A stretch of DNA of 64,000 nt, from the NCBI RefSeq assembly GCF_041734735.1, contig NC_134883.1:12940310-13004309 (forward strand). The letters run 5' to 3'. A program made the translations under genes and the position numbers. The DNA comes from Babylonia areolata. Its lineage: Eukaryota > Mollusca > Gastropoda > Neogastropoda > Buccinidae. This document shows, piece by piece, positions 62,500 to 64,000 of this stretch. Each line of letters starts with the position of its first letter. The stretch's first letter is position 1. The notes beneath the pieces were generated by a model. It was not told the origin of the DNA. It was given only the letters and a program-made list of their open reading frames with translations, and did no database searches.

Positions 62500-64000
62500 C
62501 AAAAGACTATGCTGTAAATGATTTCCTATAGCAATGGAGTTTCAAGTTTTAATTATCCTTTCACTCCTATTGGAGTATGGAGGATTACTGCAAAATAAAC
62601 TTTTCATGCCCAGAACAAACATTTCTAAATACACAACAATGTCATATAAAAATTGAGAAAACACAAATGTCTTTTAACTCCAAAAGTATAACTAGGCAAC
62701 ATTTGCAAACCTAATCATCTTACTTACAGCTAAAATGACTTTTTTGCCTCCTTTGAGCATATTACAAAAATTAAAAACCGATTTTGGAGACAAATATTTT
62801 TTTAGGAACATGTCTGTTTCGTAACTGATCAGAATTGGGACATTCCATTATGAAATGAAACTCATCACCAATCACAGACATGTTACAAAACTTACAAAGC
62901 CGTAACTCTCGTGGTATGCCTTTGTGTCTCCCTGTTTCTATTCCCAGCTTATGATTACTACTTCAAAATCTGAAGAAGCTGATAACATAATTACCAGGCA
63001 TTTGACATATATTTTTCTCTACCAAATCCACTTTTGAAATTTCAATAAAACAAACATTTACTACTCGCCTCAAGAGCATGTCTCCATAGATTTTGAAAAC
63101 TATCTCTCAAAGCAATGTTGACATTCTTGCAGAAAGATTCCCTCTCCAAGAAAAACTGAGCATCCCAAACACAGTCATACCCTGTTTCTATTAAAATTTG
63201 TCTGATACAACTCATCCATTTTGAAGAATAAATACCATTTTGATATAAGTTAAGTAATATCAAAAATATTTTCCCAGAATATTTTTCTGTGCTTGATATC
63301 ACTAAGCTGGTCCAAAATCGACCTAATCTCATTTTCACTAGCACACTAATTGGATAAATACCAGTTTCTCCATAAACAATTTGGGTCATAGTATTTCTGT
63401 TCAGTTTGAACAAGCGTTTCAAAAATTTCAATTCTAATTTTTCAAGTATATCTACATTTTCATAACCCCATATTTCTGCACCATACAACAAAATAGGAAC
63501 AATCATAGATTGGTATATGTCTAGAATGATATGTAAAAGTAAATCTTGATTTCTGGCTGACTGAAGTAACGAAAACATAGCTTTTTGGCCCTGTTCATAA
63601 ATCATTTTTTTTAGCTTTGTAAAAAGTTCCGTTTCTACTAAATTCGATGCCAAGATATTTAAAAGAATTGACAACATCCAAACATGCATCACCAAACTTA
63701 AACACAGGCTTTAGCTTGTTTGTAGAATTACATATCATCACTTTAGTTTTCTTTACATTGACCACTAGTTTCCATTTTAAACAATATTTGTGAAAAACAT
63801 TGAGGGACTCTTGTAATCCTTCTTTCGTCTCTGACAGTAAAATTGTGTCATCTGCATACAACAGTACAAATAATCGCATGTAATTATCTAACTCTGAAAT
63901 GTTCAATTCAATAAAAAGATCAACAGATGGACTCTTATGCTCAGTCAAATACAACTCTAAATCATTGAGATACAGAGAAAAAAGCAAAGGCGAGAGGAAC
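62500..64000 (-). mobile_element. Non-LTR retrotransposon (LINE), decayed, cut by the window edge
   Basis: On the minus strand the reverse transcriptase reads YMRLFVLLYADDTILLSE (63860 or so, with the YADD catalytic box), then LNVFHKYCLKWKLVVNVKKT and FKYLGIEFSRNGTF, which are RT motifs C to E of LINEs. Next come ILLYGAEIWGYENVDILEKL (thumb region) and, near 62900, a CKFCN...FHFIMEC motif (Cys/His motif near the C-terminus). There is at least one frameshift near 63620 and a stop near 63040. Clade is uncertain, Jockey/CR1-like by layout. Confidence 0.85.
63042..63987 (-). pseudogene. LINE reverse transcriptase, C-terminal half, broken
   Basis: The YADD box and downstream thumb region are present; the fingers and the endonuclease lie beyond the window edge. 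The two reading frames overlap around 63595-63695, showing one frameshift. The protein is Lys/Leu/Ile-rich, matching an AT-rich element. Confidence 0.85.

Overview
The window is animal nuclear DNA: a spliced gene with short GT-AG exons in long introns, thousands of bases of (GT)n/(AT)n microsatellite, several tRNA-headed SINE families, a LINE, a mariner and many TTAA-flanked piggyBac-type elements. The SINE families and the microsatellite load look molluscan, probably gastropod; this is inference from repeat style, not from a marker gene.

Layout. (1) 3.3-33.3 kb, plus strand: one host gene, read as 13 exons whose reading phases all fit together, ending at a TAG at 33326-33328. About 790 residues are present; the 5' end lies upstream of the window or was not found. 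The product is a scaffold-like protein: proline-rich SH3-ligand-like stretches, a serine-rich linker with a KVSF (PP1-docking type) motif, and helical Leu/Ala-rich segments resembling ARM/HEAT repeats. I do not recognise the family. (2) 33.3-53.2 kb: T-rich sequence that may be a long 3' UTR or intergenic DNA, filled with SINEs, TTAA elements and minisatellites. (3) 53.26-54.16 kb: an internally deleted mariner with near-perfect terminal repeats. (4) 54-62 kb: A-rich on the plus strand, consistent with the 3' end of a convergent minus-strand gene whose likely last coding exon is at 62024-62195. (5) 62.5-64 kb: a decayed non-LTR retrotransposon on the minus strand.

The most unusual thing is in the host gene. 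At least seven of its 13 exons (2, 3, 6, 7, 9, 10, 11) have a tandem-repeat array that starts at, or contains, the exon-intron junction itself, so pieces of exon plus splice site recur 2 to about 25 times in the neighbouring intron. In several arrays the copies keep a usable-looking AG or GT; in exon 10 the copies carry a donor closer to consensus than the real exon, with a period of exactly 87 bp. Transposons then landed inside these arrays, including a 2.1-kb piggyBac inside the exon 6 array. I know of no description of this gene, and propose it as the feature most worth checking.

A second theme is the density of TTAA-flanked elements (seven), one pair being inverted copies of the same 224-bp length 27 kb apart, and nested SINE insertions with readable target-site duplications.
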